Assembly (NCBI RefSeq): GCF_002086455.1
Contig: NZ_MVHC01000011.1
Coordinates: 48,643-112,642 of the forward strand
DNA length: 64,000 nt
Direction: 5' to 3'
Origin: Mycolicibacter algericus DSM 45454
GTDB taxonomy: Bacteria; Actinomycetota; Actinomycetes; Mycobacteriales; Mycobacteriaceae
The notes beneath the pieces were generated by a model. That model had not been told where the DNA came from, made no database searches, and was given only the letters and a program-made list of their open reading frames with translations. Below are positions 44,477-53,838 of this stretch, piece by piece. A program made the position numbers and the translations under genes. Positions within the stretch are counted from its first letter, which is position 1; each line of letters opens with the position of its first letter.

Positions 44477-46030
44477 GTGCGGGTCACCAGCGTCGGACAC
44501 GCCGGCTTCCGGATCGACACCGCCGCGGGGAGCATTCTGTGCGATCCGTGGGTGAACCCGGCCTACTTCGCGTCGTGGTTCCCGTTTCCCGACAACTCCG
44601 CGCTGGACTGGGACGCCCTGGGCGACTGCGACTACCTCTACATCTCGCACCTGCACCACGACCACTTCGACCCGCGCCACCTGGCGGCCCACGTCAACAA
44701 GGATGCGACGGTGCTGCTGCCCGACTATCCGGTGCCGGACCTGCGCCGGGAGTTGGAGGCGCTGGGTTTTCACCGGTTCTTCGAGACCTCCGACTCGGTG
44801 CGGCACACCGTGACGGGCCCCAAGGGCGAGTTGGACGTGATGATCATCGCGCTGCGCGCCCCGGCCGACGGCCCGATCGGCGACTCGGGGCTGGTGGTCT
44901 GCGACGGGGTGACCACCGTCTTCAACATGAACGACTCGCGGCCGATCGACCTGGACGTGCTCGACGAGTTCGACGGCATCGACGTGCACCTGCTGCAGTA
45001 CTCGGGGGCGATCTGGTACCCGATGGTCTACGACATGCCGGCCCGCGCGAAGCAGGCGTTCGGCACCCAGAAGCGGCAACGCCAGATGGACCGCGCCCGG
45101 CAGTACGTCGCCCACGTCGGCGCCCGATGGGTGGTGCCCTCGGCCGGCCCGCCGTGCTTTCTGGATTCCGAGCTGCGCCATCTCAACGACGATCACGGCG
45201 ATCCGGCCAACATCTTCCCCGACCAGCTGGTGTTCCTGGATCAGCTGCGGCGCAACGGCCACGACGGCGGGCTGCTGATGGTTCCCGGCACCACGGCGGA
45301 TTTCACCGGAGCGCAACTGGATTCGCTGACCCATCCGGCCGACGACGTCGAGACGATCTTCACAGCCGGCAAGGCGGCCTACATCGCCGCCTACGCCGAT
45401 CGGATGGCGCCGGTGCTGGCCGCCGAGAAGGCGTCCTGGGCGCCGGCGGCCGGCCCGGCGATGCTCGAGGGGCTGCGCGCCCTGTTCGAGCCGATCATGG
45501 GCCGCAGCAACGAGATCTGCGACGGCATCGGTTATCCGGTCGAGCTGGTGCTCGACGGTCCCGGGCATACCGAGACGGTGGTGCTGGACTTTCCCAAACG
45601 CATGGTGCGCGAACCGGTTCCGGGCGAGAAGTTCCGGTACGGCTTCGCCATCCCACCCGAGCTGGTGCGCACCGTGCTGCGTGACGACGAACCCGACTGG
45701 GTCAACACCATCTTCTTGTCGACCCGGTTCAAGGCTTGGCGGGTCGGCGGCTACAACGAGTACCTCTACACGTTCTTCAAGTGCCTCACCACCGACCGGA
45801 TCGTCTACGCCGACGGCTGGTTCGGCGAGAGCCACGACGACTCGGCGACCATCACCCTGGCCGGCTGGCAGATTCAGCGCCGCTGCCCCCATATGAAGGC
45901 CGACCTGTCGAAGTTCGGGGTGGTCGACGGCGAGACGCTGACCTGCAATCAGCACGGTTGGCAATGGGACCTGCGCACCGGGCGCTGCCTGACCGCCAAG
46001 GGGCACGAGTTGCGCTGCGAGAAGCTGTGA
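44477..46030 (+). CDS. Metallo-beta-lactamase-fold protein fused to a Rieske domain (Rv3818 relative)
   Basis: 517 residues from the GTG at 44477 (VRVTSVGHAGFRI), placed 5 bases after GGAAGG; an upstream GTG at 44471 lacks that spacing. The N-terminal half has the metal-binding HLHHDHFD motif and later MBL-fold residues (LQYSGAIWYPM, PGTTADFTG). The C-terminal end is a Rieske [2Fe-2S] site: CPHMKADLSKFG followed by LTCNQHGWQWDLRTG, i.e. C-x-H ... C-x2-H. Such an MBL-Rieske fusion is unusual; it could be an electron-transfer-linked hydrolase or oxygenase-type enzyme. Function unknown. It overlaps the small partner gene by 4 bases. Confidence 0.88.
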   Translation: MRVTSVGHAGFRIDTAAGSILCDPWVNPAYFASWFPFPDNSALDWDALGDCDYLYISHLHHDHFDPRHLAAHVNKDATVLLPDYPVPDLRRELEALGFHRFFETSDSVRHTVTGPKGELDVMIIALRAPADGPIGDSGLVVCDGVTTVFNMNDSRPIDLDVLDEFDGIDVHLLQYSGAIWYPMVYDMPARAKQAFGTQKRQRQMDRARQYVAHVGARWVVPSAGPPCFLDSELRHLNDDHGDPANIFPDQLVFLDQLRRNGHDGGLLMVPGTTADFTGAQLDSLTHPADDVETIFTAGKAAYIAAYADRMAPVLAAEKASWAPAAGPAMLEGLRALFEPIMGRSNEICDGIGYPVELVLDGPGHTETVVLDFPKRMVREPVPGEKFRYGFAIPPELVRTVLRDDEPDWVNTIFLSTRFKAWRVGGYNEYLYTFFKCLTTDRIVYADGWFGESHDDSATITLAGWQIQRRCPHMKADLSKFGVVDGETLTCNQHGWQWDLRTGRCLTAKGHELRCEKL

Positions 46031-46356
46031 CCGGCTCCTACGACGACGGATTGGTCGCCCTGGACGGCCGGGCGATCACGTTGCGCCGCTACCACTTTCC
46101 GTCCGGCACCTCGAAGGTGATCCCGTTGTCGGCGATCCGCGGCTATCGCGCCGAGCCGCTGGGCATGCTGACGCACCGGTTCCGGCTGTGGGGCAGTTCG
46201 GACCTGCGGCGCTGGCTGCCGCTGGACGTCAAGCGGCCGTTGCGCAGCACGCTGATCACCCTGGATCTCGCCGACGCCGGCTGGCCGCAGCCGGCGTTCA
46301 CCCCGGTGGATCCGACGGCGTTCCAGGAGCTGCTCGACGAACTGCTGGCCGGCTGA
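46027..46356 (+). CDS. Small conserved protein (Rv3819 relative)
   Basis: 109 residues from the GTG inside the preceding stop (GTGA overlap). The sequence begins VTGSYDDGLVALDGRAITL and has beta-strand-rich spacing (ITLRRYHFPSGTSKVIPLS, FRLWGSSDLRRWLPLD) suggesting a PH-like or SH3-like fold. No function known. The tight coupling and conserved pairing with the MBL-Rieske gene imply a joint role. Confidence 0.75.
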   Translation: MTGSYDDGLVALDGRAITLRRYHFPSGTSKVIPLSAIRGYRAEPLGMLTHRFRLWGSSDLRRWLPLDVKRPLRSTLITLDLADAGWPQPAFTPVDPTAFQELLDELLAG

Positions 46357-46381
46357 AGGGTATTTCGCGTCCAGCGTGCGC

Positions 46382-47944
46382 TCAACGGTCGGCCAGCACC
46401 GCGTGCGCGGCGTTGTAGCCGGGAATGAAGGTGATGCCGGGGCCGCCGTGACAGCCGGCGCTGCCCAGGTACAGCCCGTCGACCAGCGGTTGCCCCAGGA
46501 AGCCGCGGGCGCCGGGCCGGTTGGGCCCGATCTGGTCCGGGTTCAGCAGGCCGTGGCAGTAATCCCCGCCGGGGGCGCCGAACATGGTGCCCATATGGCG
46601 CGGGGTGAAGGTGGTGTGCCGGCTGATGCTGCGCTCGAAATTCGGTGCGAGCCGGGTGATCTTGTCGATCACCCGCTGACCCATCTCGACCTTCATCTCG
46701 CCATAGTTGCCATCACCCTCGATCGGGAACCACAGCGCGAACGCCGACGCGGCGTGCTTGCCCGGCGGGGCCAGATCGGGGTCGTGCAGCGACGGGATCT
46801 GCAATACGACGGTCGGATCGGCCGGCACGACGCCGCGCCGCGCATCCTCCCACTGCTGCTGCACTTCCTCGGGCGTGCAGAAGATCCCCAGCGAGGCCTG
46901 CATGGCGGGGTCGTTGAGCGCCTGGTAAGGCGGGGCGAACTCCGGGGCTTCGTCGAGGGCGAAATGCATCTGCAGGTACGAGCCGCGGTGATCGGTGCGC
47001 GCGTAGCGGGCGCGGACGTCGTCGGTCACGGCGGCCGAGTCGAGGAGCCCGGTGACGGTGGCGTCGGGGGCGATGGCCGAGACCACCGCCGGGGCGCTCA
47101 GCGTGTCGCCGGCTTCGGTACGCACGCCGGACACCGCCCCATCGCCAACAAGGATCTCGGCCACCTTGCTGCGCAGCCGCAGCTCACCGCCCAACCCGGT
47201 GAAGGTGTCGCACAAGTGCCGGGTGAGCGCCCCGATCCCGCCGCGCAGCTTCTTCATCAGCACGGTGTTCTCGTCGGGAACGCCGAGTCCGTAGGCCAGC
47301 GCGGCGGCGCTGCCGGGCGTGGCCGGCCCGCGGTAGAGCGTGTTGACGGCCAGCACCGTGAACGATCCGCGCAGTGCGGCGTGCTTCTCCCGGTCGGGCA
47401 GGTAACGGTCGAGCACGTCGGTGACCGAGCCGAACAGCATGTCGTCGATCGCCGAGCGCTCGAATTCATTTGTGGCGCAGGCATACATCTCATCAAGTGA
47501 TTTCGGCGGACGGCCGGCCTCGAAGCGGCCCAGCGCCCGGGTGGGGGCCTGGCTCCAGGCCAGCAGGCCCGCCATGCCGTTGACCGCATCGGCGCCGTGC
47601 ACCTCGGACAGGTGGGTGAACAGCTTCATCGGGTCGGTGTACTGGACCAGCGGGTCGTCGCCGACACCGCGCAGCGCCACCGACATCACCTCGAGGTCGA
47701 TGCTGTCCAGGGCATCGAGACCCAGCTCGGCACTGACCGCGGCCGACGTCGGGAACTGCACCGAACCGGCGATCTCGAACCGATAGCCGTCGAACAGCTC
47801 CACCGTCGAGGCCATCCCGCCGGGGTAACGCCCGGCCTCCAAACACAGCGTGCGCAGGCCGGCGCGCTGCAGGATGAGCGCCGCCGCCAGCCCGTTGTGC
47901 CCGGCGCCTATGACGATCGCGTCGTAATCGGCCTTGAAACTCAC
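46382..47944 (-). CDS. FAD-dependent oxidoreductase, phytoene-desaturase-like (Rv3829c relative)
   Basis: 520 residues from the GTG at 47944 (VSFKADYDAIVIG), with GGAAGG about 10 bases upstream; a GTG at 47980 would add 12 residues. The N-terminal FAD-binding motif is IVIGAGHNGLAAALILQRAG, then LEAGRYPGGMAST. C-terminal GSAGCHGGPGITFIPGYNAAH is typical of the carotenoid-desaturase/amine-oxidase-like family. Substrate unknown; in mycobacteria the family includes proteins acting on lipid or isoprenoid chains. The palindrome at 47995-48008 just upstream is a candidate operator for the adjacent TetR. Confidence 0.88.
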   Translation of the reverse strand: MSFKADYDAIVIGAGHNGLAAALILQRAGLRTLCLEAGRYPGGMASTVELFDGYRFEIAGSVQFPTSAAVSAELGLDALDSIDLEVMSVALRGVGDDPLVQYTDPMKLFTHLSEVHGADAVNGMAGLLAWSQAPTRALGRFEAGRPPKSLDEMYACATNEFERSAIDDMLFGSVTDVLDRYLPDREKHAALRGSFTVLAVNTLYRGPATPGSAAALAYGLGVPDENTVLMKKLRGGIGALTRHLCDTFTGLGGELRLRSKVAEILVGDGAVSGVRTEAGDTLSAPAVVSAIAPDATVTGLLDSAAVTDDVRARYARTDHRGSYLQMHFALDEAPEFAPPYQALNDPAMQASLGIFCTPEEVQQQWEDARRGVVPADPTVVLQIPSLHDPDLAPPGKHAASAFALWFPIEGDGNYGEMKVEMGQRVIDKITRLAPNFERSISRHTTFTPRHMGTMFGAPGGDYCHGLLNPDQIGPNRPGARGFLGQPLVDGLYLGSAGCHGGPGITFIPGYNAAHAVLADR

Positions 47945-47994
47945 CCGCGCACCCGCCTTCCGTTGCGCCGAGGCTGACACGGCGGGCGAGGTTT

Positions 47995-48008
47995 TGTCAA
48001 TATTGACG
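47995..48008. promoter_or_regulatory. Candidate operator TGTCAATATTGACG, upstream of the flavoprotein gene
   Basis: A 14-bp near-palindrome between the TetR stop and the flavoprotein start. A nearly identical site, TGACAATATTGACA, is at 48628-48641 between the TetR start and the DUF2834 gene. Together they fit TGwCAATATTGwCA and are the likely binding sites of the TetR encoded at 48012-48590. Confidence 0.6.
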
Positions 48009-48011
48009 TAA

Positions 48012-48590
48012 CTAGCGGTTGGCCAGCGAATCCAGTGCGGTCCGGCACATCCGGGCCAGCTCAGCCAACGAGCGATCCTCGTCGAGCATCCAGACCTCCA
48101 TCGCGGCGAACACCGCCGCGGCGATGCAGCGAGCCGTCACCGCGATCCGCAGCGGGTCAGCGGGCCCCTGGGTAGCCCGCAACCGCTCGGCCACCGCGTC
48201 GGCGAAGTCGGCCTCGACCTGCCGGATGTGCCGCACGATCCGCTCGGGGTCGAGTTCCTCGGCGCGCAGCGCGGCGATACGGGTCACCGCCTCAACGTCA
48301 TAGGGGAAGGCGAAGATCGCGGCCTGCACCGACTCGACCATCGGCTCGCCCGGAGGCCGGTCCGCCAGTGCGCTGCGGAACCACTGCAGGCCGGCGTCGT
48401 AGTCGGCGAACAGCAGGTCGTGCTTGGAGGTGAAGTGCCGATAGAAGGTGCGCAGCGAGACGCCGGCGTCGGCGGCGATCTGCTCGGCGGAGGTGTCCTC
48501 GACGCCCTGGGCCAGGAATCGCACCAGCGCGGCCTGACGCAGTGCTTCGCGGGTGCGTTCGCTGCGCGCGGTCTGCGGCGCTCGGGGCAT
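48012..48590 (-). CDS. TetR-family regulator (Rv3830c relative)
   Basis: 192 residues from the ATG at 48590 (MPRAPQTARSERTREAL). Standard TetR helix-turn-helix: REALRQAALVRFLAQGVEDTS, then IAADAGVSLRTFYRHFTSKHDLLF. Its ligand domain is unremarkable. It is flanked by matching palindromes upstream (48628) and downstream (47995), so it most likely represses itself, the divergent DUF2834 gene and the downstream flavoprotein. The order matches Rv3829c-Rv3830c-Rv3831 of M. tuberculosis. Confidence 0.9.
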   Translation of the reverse strand: MPRAPQTARSERTREALRQAALVRFLAQGVEDTSAEQIAADAGVSLRTFYRHFTSKHDLLFADYDAGLQWFRSALADRPPGEPMVESVQAAIFAFPYDVEAVTRIAALRAEELDPERIVRHIRQVEADFADAVAERLRATQGPADPLRIAVTARCIAAAVFAAMEVWMLDEDRSLAELARMCRTALDSLANR

Positions 48591-48627
48591 GCGGCTAAAC
48601 GTACCGCAGCGCCCGGCACGTCCAGAA

Positions 48628-48641
48628 TGACAATATTGACA
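48628..48641. promoter_or_regulatory. Candidate operator TGACAATATTGACA between the TetR and DUF2834 genes
   Basis: Second copy of the TGwCAATATTGwCA palindrome, centred in the 81-bp divergent region. It could control both the tetR gene (minus) and the DUF2834 gene (plus). Confidence 0.6.
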
Positions 48642-48671
48642 AAACTCGCGAGTCGTGGTGACACTGAGCGC

Positions 48672-49145
48672 ATGATCTCGCTCCTCGTGCATGCAGTGCT
48701 GGGCCTGGCGACCGTCGGCTGGATCGTGGCGGCCAACCGCGCGGTCTTCGCGAAACCGCCTCAGGGCGGACAGTTCTCGCCGATGGAGGTGGTGTACTAC
48801 GTGATCGGCATCGCCTCGATCGGGCTGGGCTGGTACTTCAACATCCGCTTCGTCAACGAGTACGCCGGCGGCCCCAACCACAACCCGATCTGGGGGCCGG
48901 GCAGCTGGACCCAGTACATCCAGCTGATGTACACCAACCCGGCGGCCGGCTCGGCCAGCCAGGACTACACCATCATCAACGTCATTCTGCTGCCGCTGTT
49001 CACAGTCGTGGACGGCTACCGGCGGGGCCTACGGCACCCGTGGCTGTACTTCGTGTCGAGCTTGTTCACCAGTTGCGCGTTCGCCTACGCGTTCTACTTC
49101 GCGACCATGGAACGCCAGCGCCGCCACGCCACCGCAACCACGTAG
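48672..49145 (+). CDS. DUF2834 membrane protein (Rv3831 relative)
   Basis: 157 residues from the ATG at 48672 (MISLLVHAVLGLATVGWIV). Three to four predicted helices, with the conserved polar loop FVNEYAGGPNHNPIWGPGSW and a C-terminal CAFAYAFYFATMERQ. The DUF2834 family has no known function. Shared operators with the neighbouring TetR and flavoprotein suggest the three genes form one regulated unit. Confidence 0.85.
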   Translation: MISLLVHAVLGLATVGWIVAANRAVFAKPPQGGQFSPMEVVYYVIGIASIGLGWYFNIRFVNEYAGGPNHNPIWGPGSWTQYIQLMYTNPAAGSASQDYTIINVILLPLFTVVDGYRRGLRHPWLYFVSSLFTSCAFAYAFYFATMERQRRHATATT

Positions 49146-49204
49146 CAGGCCCGCTCCGAAAACCCCAGCGCGCTAGGCTTGGCCGCGACGACGGGAGGGA
49201 TGTC

Positions 49205-49765
49205 GTGGCCAAGCCGGTGGCGCCGCGCGGCTCCGCGCGGGAGCGAGTACTGCAGGCGGCATTGGACCTGTTCATGGAGCACAGCGTGGGCGGCACCTCG
49301 CTGCAGATGATCGCCGACCGGCTGGGCGTGAGCAAACCGGCCGTGTACTACCAATTCCGCTCCCGCGACGACATCGTGATGGCCCTGGTGGAACCGATGT
49401 TCGATGACATCGTGCGGGTGATCAAGATCGCCGAGGCGATGCCGACCGCGCAGGGCAAGCGCGACGTGACGGTCAGCGGCGTGGTCGAGCTGGCGGTGCG
49501 ATACCGCCGGCTCACCTTCCTGTTCTACGACCGCGCCGTGGAATATGCGGTGCGCTCGCGCGAGGACTTCATGGCAACCCACGATGCGGCGGCGGCACTC
49601 CTGCAAGGCCCCTCCCCGACCGCCGAAGACCGCATCATCACGACCACACTGCTGGCCGGAACCTTCACCACCGCAGCCGATCCCGAACTCGAGGACATCG
49701 ACGACGAGCAGCTGCACAGTATCCTGCTCGACACCGCACGGCGGATCATGGCGCCATTGACCTGA
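49205..49765 (+). CDS. TetR-family regulator, downstream of mmpL
   Basis: 186 residues from the GTG at 49205, with GGGAGGG upstream. The start VAKPVAPRGSARERVLQAALDLF is close to the TetR at 53269 (VAKTLAPRGFARDRVLDAAQALF), as is SLQMIADRLGVSKPAVYYQF against TLQMIADRLGVNKSAVYYQF. The two are paralogues flanking the mmpS-mmpL pair and facing inward and outward respectively. Both probably regulate transport of the same lipid or siderophore class. Convergent with mmpL, 6 bp apart. Confidence 0.88.
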   Translation: MAKPVAPRGSARERVLQAALDLFMEHSVGGTSLQMIADRLGVSKPAVYYQFRSRDDIVMALVEPMFDDIVRVIKIAEAMPTAQGKRDVTVSGVVELAVRYRRLTFLFYDRAVEYAVRSREDFMATHDAAAALLQGPSPTAEDRIITTTLLAGTFTTAADPELEDIDDEQLHSILLDTARRIMAPLT

Positions 49766-49771
49766 GGACGC

Positions 49772-52672
49772 TCACCACTTCCGGTGGGACCCGCCGCCGG
49801 ATTCCACCAGCGCCTCATGCGGATCCCGTTGCAGCGGTGCGGGCCACGGTGACGGCGGCGGCCGCAGCCGCGGCACCTGCGGCCACCAGAACCACTTCCC
49901 GAGCAGCGTGGCGATCGCCGGCGTCATGAACGAGCGGATGATCAACGTGTCGAGCAGCAGCCCCATACCGATGGTGGTGCCGACCTGTCCGATGACCCGG
50001 AGTTCGCTCACCGCCATCGTCATCATGGTGAAGGCGAACACCAGTCCGGCGGCGGTCACCACCGACCCACTGCCACCCATGGCCCGGATCATGCCGGTGT
50101 GCAGCCCGGCGTGGATCTCCTCCCGCAGCCGCGACACCAGCAGCAGGTTGTAGTCGGCGCCGACGGCCAACAGGATGATCACCGCCATGGCCAGCACCAT
50201 CCAGTGCACCGGCAGCCCGATGATGTGCTGCCACACCAACACCGACATACCGAAGGCGCCGGCCAGCGAGACCACCACGGTGCCCACGATCACCAGCGCG
50301 GCCACCACGGCACGGGTGATGATCAGCATGATGATGAAGATCAGGCACAGCGCCGCCACTCCGGCGATCATCAGGTCGTAATCGGAGCCCTCCTGCATGT
50401 CCTTGAACATCGCGGCGGTGCCGCCGACGTAGATCTTGGAGCCCTCCCACGGCGTGGTCTTGATCGCCTCCTTGGCCGCGAGCTTGATCGCGTCGATGTG
50501 CTCGATGCCGTCGGCGCTGAGCGGGTCGCCCTCGTGGGTGATGATGAACCGCACCCCGTGACCGTTGGGGGGGATGAACATCTTCATGCCGCGCTGGAAT
50601 TCCTCGTTGTCGAAGATCTCCGGCGGCAGGTAGAAGGAGTCGTCGTTGCGGGCCTTGTCGAAGGCCTCCCCCATCGCGGCGGGATCCCCCTGAGCCTCCT
50701 CCTGCTGCTTGGCCAGTGCGCTCTGGGTGGCGTAGGTGGACTCCATCATGGCCTTGGCGTTCTTCATCATCTGGATCATCGGCGGCATCAACGCCAGCAT
50801 CTGCGGCAGTTGCGCGGCCATCGCGTCCATGTCCGGAAGGATCCCCTTGAAGGCGTCGGTCATGGTGTCGACGCCGTCCATGGCATCGAAGACCGACCGC
50901 AGCGCATAACAGACCGGAATGTCGAAACAGTGCGGTTCCCAGTAGAAGTAGCTGCGCATCGGCCGGAAGAAGTCGTCGAAATTGGCGATTTTGTCGCGCA
51001 GTTCCTCGATGTCGGAGACCATCAAGTGCATCTTGCCGACCATGCGGCCCATGGTGGCGTTCATCTGCTCCATGAGTTCGATCATCTTGGTCATGGTGTC
51101 GATGTTGACCTGCATGTCCTCGGCCTGCGCCAGCATCTCGGCGGTGCGGTCTTCGTTGAACTTCCGGGTCATCTCCTGGCTCACCGACTGCATGCCGAGC
51201 AGATAGCCGAACGTGGAGTGCTCCATCGGAATGCCCTGCGGCCGGGTGATGGACATGACCCGGGAGATGCCGGGCACGGCGGTGACCCGCTTGGCGATTC
51301 GCTCGATGATCAAGAAGTCGGCCGAGTTGCGTACGTCGTGGTCGGTTTCGATCATCAGCATCTCGGGGTTCATCCGCGCCGAGGGGAAATGCCGGTCGGA
51401 GGCCAGGAAGCCCTGGTTGGCGGGCAGGTCGGCCGGCATGTAGGCGCGGTCGTTGTAACCCGGCTCATAACCGGGCAGTGCCAGGATGCCGACCATGGCG
51501 ACCGCGGTAGCGGCGATCAGCACCGGCCCGGGCCAACGGCTCACGGCCGCACCGATTTTGCGCCAGCCTCGGCCCTGGCTGGCCCGCTTGGGTTCCAGCA
51601 GCGTCCCGAACCGGCCGGCCACCGAGATGACGGCAGACCCCATCGTCAGTGAGGTGATGACGACGACCGTCATGCCGATACCCAGTGGGATACCCAACGA
51701 CTGGAAGTACGGCAGCCGGGTGAAGTGCAGGCACATGGTGGCCCCCGCGATCGTCATCCCCGAGCCCAGCACCACATGCGCGGTGCTGCGAAACATGGTG
51801 TAGTAGGCGCTTTCCCGGTCCTCGCCGGCAGCGCGAGCCTGCTGGTACCTGCCGATCAGGAAGATCGCGTAATCGGTGGCGGCCGCGATCGCCAGCGTCA
51901 CCAGCAAGCTGGTCGCGAACGGCGAAAGCCCGATCAGCCCGTGATAGCCCAGGAACGCGACGATGCCGCGGGCCGACATCAGACCGGTCACCACCATCGA
52001 CAGCGCCAGCAGCACGGTGGTGATGGATCGGTACACCAGCAGCATCATGGTGATGATCACCACGAACGTCAGGCCCTCGATCACGTGCATGCTGCGGGTG
52101 CCGGCCTTGTCCTGATCGGCCGCCAGCGCGGCACCACCGGTCACATAGGCGGTGACGCCCGGCGGCGCCGTCACACTGTCGACCACCTGCTGTACGGCCT
52201 TGACCGACTCATTGGCCAACGCCTCGCCCTGGTTGCCGGCGGTGTAGATCTGCACGTATGCGGCCTTGCCGTCGGGGCTCTGCGCCCCGGCGGCGGTCAG
52301 GCGATCGCCCCAGAAGTCCTGGATGTGTTCGACGTGGACGGTGTCGGTCTTGAGCTTGGCGATGATCTCGTCGTAGTAGTGATGAGCGTCGGCGCCCAGC
52401 GGTTCGTCGCCCTCGAGCACCAGCATGACCGAGCTGTTGGAGCTGAACTCTTCGAACAGCTGGCCCTGACGTTTGACCGCGATCATCGACGGCGCCTCCT
52501 CAGGCGTCATCTGCACGGCGGCCGTCTCGGCGACCTGCTCCAACTGCGGAACGGTCGCGTTCGCCAGGACGATGATCCCGATCCAGCCGAGCATGATCGG
52601 GATGGCCAGGCGCCGAATCCATTTGGCGATCCGACCGCGCTCGGCGGCATGCGGGTTCGGCCGCGCGCTCAT
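49772..52672 (-). CDS. MmpL-family RND lipid/siderophore transporter
   Basis: 966 residues from the ATG at 52672, overlapping mmpS by 4 bases (ATGA). Twelve helices in two bundles; [20 protein letters not shown] and [17 protein letters not shown] carry the proton-relay Asp-Tyr pairs. A large periplasmic insertion of about residues 455-670 is rich in Met and coiled-coil heptads ([21 protein letters not shown]) and contains the [14 protein letters not shown]ys pair, the pattern of the MmpL4/MmpL5 subgroup that pairs with MmpS. M. tuberculosis MmpL4/5 export siderophores; other members export lipids. The substrate here is unknown. Confidence 0.92.
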   Translation of the reverse strand: MSARPNPHAAERGRIAKWIRRLAIPIMLGWIGIIVLANATVPQLEQVAETAAVQMTPEEAPSMIAVKRQGQLFEEFSSNSSVMLVLEGDEPLGADAHHYYDEIIAKLKTDTVHVEHIQDFWGDRLTAAGAQSPDGKAAYVQIYTAGNQGEALANESVKAVQQVVDSVTAPPGVTAYVTGGAALAADQDKAGTRSMHVIEGLTFVVIITMMLLVYRSITTVLLALSMVVTGLMSARGIVAFLGYHGLIGLSPFATSLLVTLAIAAATDYAIFLIGRYQQARAAGEDRESAYYTMFRSTAHVVLGSGMTIAGATMCLHFTRLPYFQSLGIPLGIGMTVVVITSLTMGSAVISVAGRFGTLLEPKRASQGRGWRKIGAAVSRWPGPVLIAATAVAMVGILALPGYEPGYNDRAYMPADLPANQGFLASDRHFPSARMNPEMLMIETDHDVRNSADFLIIERIAKRVTAVPGISRVMSITRPQGIPMEHSTFGYLLGMQSVSQEMTRKFNEDRTAEMLAQAEDMQVNIDTMTKMIELMEQMNATMGRMVGKMHLMVSDIEELRDKIANFDDFFRPMRSYFYWEPHCFDIPVCYALRSVFDAMDGVDTMTDAFKGILPDMDAMAAQLPQMLALMPPMIQMMKNAKAMMESTYATQSALAKQQEEAQGDPAAMGEAFDKARNDDSFYLPPEIFDNEEFQRGMKMFIPPNGHGVRFIITHEGDPLSADGIEHIDAIKLAAKEAIKTTPWEGSKIYVGGTAAMFKDMQEGSDYDLMIAGVAALCLIFIIMLIITRAVVAALVIVGTVVVSLAGAFGMSVLVWQHIIGLPVHWMVLAMAVIILLAVGADYNLLLVSRLREEIHAGLHTGMIRAMGGSGSVVTAAGLVFAFTMMTMAVSELRVIGQVGTTIGMGLLLDTLIIRSFMTPAIATLLGKWFWWPQVPRLRPPPSPWPAPLQRDPHEALVESGGGSHRKW

Positions 52673-53094
52673 GCGGCTTTGACCAGACAGAAGGTCATGG
52701 CGCTGGCGCCGGTGGCGGTTCGTTCGTCCTTGAGTTCGTCGTCGATGCTGATGCGGCACCCCAGCGTGGAGCCCTTGCCCTGCGCATACAGGTTGGGCGA
52801 CACCGCCGACAAGGTGGTGCTCAACGTCACCGCCCACGGCAACACCGCGTCGTCGACGCGCTGCGGCCTGCTGTCGAGATCGAGGTAGCTGATGTCGGCG
52901 GTCGCACCGGGCTCGCCGAAGACCTCGTAGGTGACGACTTTCGGGTTGTAGGGCTTGGTGTCGTCGACCTTGGTGCTGATCAGGCTGGAATCCTCACCGC
53001 CGAAGAAGGTGCGCAGCCGCAGCACGGTCAGCGTGCCGAGCACCAGCACCACCACGATGAGCAGTGGCAGCCAGCCGCGCTTCAGCGCTTGCAT
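52669..53094 (-). CDS. MmpS-family periplasmic partner of MmpL
   Basis: 141 residues. A short cytosolic start and one membrane helix ([20 protein letters not shown]) precede an extracytoplasmic beta-sandwich domain: [20 protein letters not shown], then [20 protein letters not shown] and a [15 protein letters not shown] segment with two Cys. This is the MmpS4/MmpS5 pattern. The start ATG at 53094 is 174 bp from the divergent TetR at 53269, so the operon is probably controlled by that regulator. Confidence 0.92.
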   Translation of the reverse strand: MQALKRGWLPLLIVVVLVLGTLTVLRLRTFFGGEDSSLISTKVDDTKPYNPKVVTYEVFGEPGATADISYLDLDSRPQRVDDAVLPWAVTLSTTLSAVSPNLYAQGKGSTLGCRISIDDELKDERTATGASAMTFCLVKAA

Positions 53095-53268
53095 CGGGCG
53101 CGTTCCGCCGACTCGTGGACCTGTGGTTTCAGCATCGGCGACGCTCCCTCCCCTGGCCTGCAGTCTTAATCGTCGAAGGTGAAGTTATACGAACAGTAAA
53201 GTAGATTCAAGCGAGTAGTTAGTTCAATTGGCCGGTGTGGCTCACTCTGGGTGGCCGGGAGGTACGCG

Positions 53269-53826
53269 GTGGCGAAGACGTTGGCTCCGCGCGGTTTCGC
53301 ACGAGACCGCGTGCTCGACGCGGCGCAGGCGCTGTTCGCCGAACACGGGGTCAGCGGCACGACCCTGCAGATGATCGCCGACCGCCTGGGCGTCAACAAG
53401 TCGGCGGTGTACTACCAGTTCCACTCCAAGGACGACATCGTCGTCGCCGTCTTCCGTCCAGTGTTCGACGACATCGCCCGGGTCGTCAATATCGCCGAGG
53501 CGATCCAGTCCCGCGAGGTTCAGCGCGAGGCCACCATCAGCGGCCTCATCGAGCTGGCGGTCCGCCATCGCCGCACCACCGCCCTGGCCCATACCGACCC
53601 GGCCGTGGTGGGCGTGGTCGAGGCCACCGGGGAATTCCGGGACGCCTCCCGACGCCTGCAGGCAATCCTGGCCGGACCTGAGCCCGACCCCGCGACGCTC
53701 ATCGCGATCGCCATGCTGGTTCCCGGCATCCTCGGGGCGGCCGCCGACCCCACGGTCGCCGATGTCGCCAACGACGAGCTGCACCGGATGCTGCTGGACT
53801 GCTCGCGCCGGCTCTTCACCGCCTGA
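53269..53826 (+). CDS. TetR-family regulator, divergent from mmpS-mmpL
   Basis: 185 residues from the GTG at 53269, with GGGAGG spaced 6 bases upstream; the GTG at 53251 is an alternative without that spacing. The helix-turn-helix runs DRVLDAAQALFAEHGVSGTTL to VNKSAVYYQFHSKDDIV. It is a close paralogue of the TetR at 49205 and is divergent from mmpS. The intergenic region is AT-richer (around 53165-53230) but no clear palindrome was found. Likely a repressor of the mmpS-mmpL operon. Confidence 0.9.
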   Translation: MAKTLAPRGFARDRVLDAAQALFAEHGVSGTTLQMIADRLGVNKSAVYYQFHSKDDIVVAVFRPVFDDIARVVNIAEAIQSREVQREATISGLIELAVRHRRTTALAHTDPAVVGVVEATGEFRDASRRLQAILAGPEPDPATLIAIAMLVPGILGAAADPTVADVANDELHRMLLDCSRRLFTA

Positions 53827-53838
53827 CGCCGACGCCGG

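Noticed and set aside
46357..46381. A third copy of the 59-bp repeat near the Rv3819 relative
   Set aside because: Only short partial matches (CAGCGTGCGCTCAACG) remain, too weak to call.
53165..53230. AT-rich region between mmpS and tetR considered as an operator
   Set aside because: No clear palindrome or paired repeat was found, so only a promoter-rich region can be claimed.
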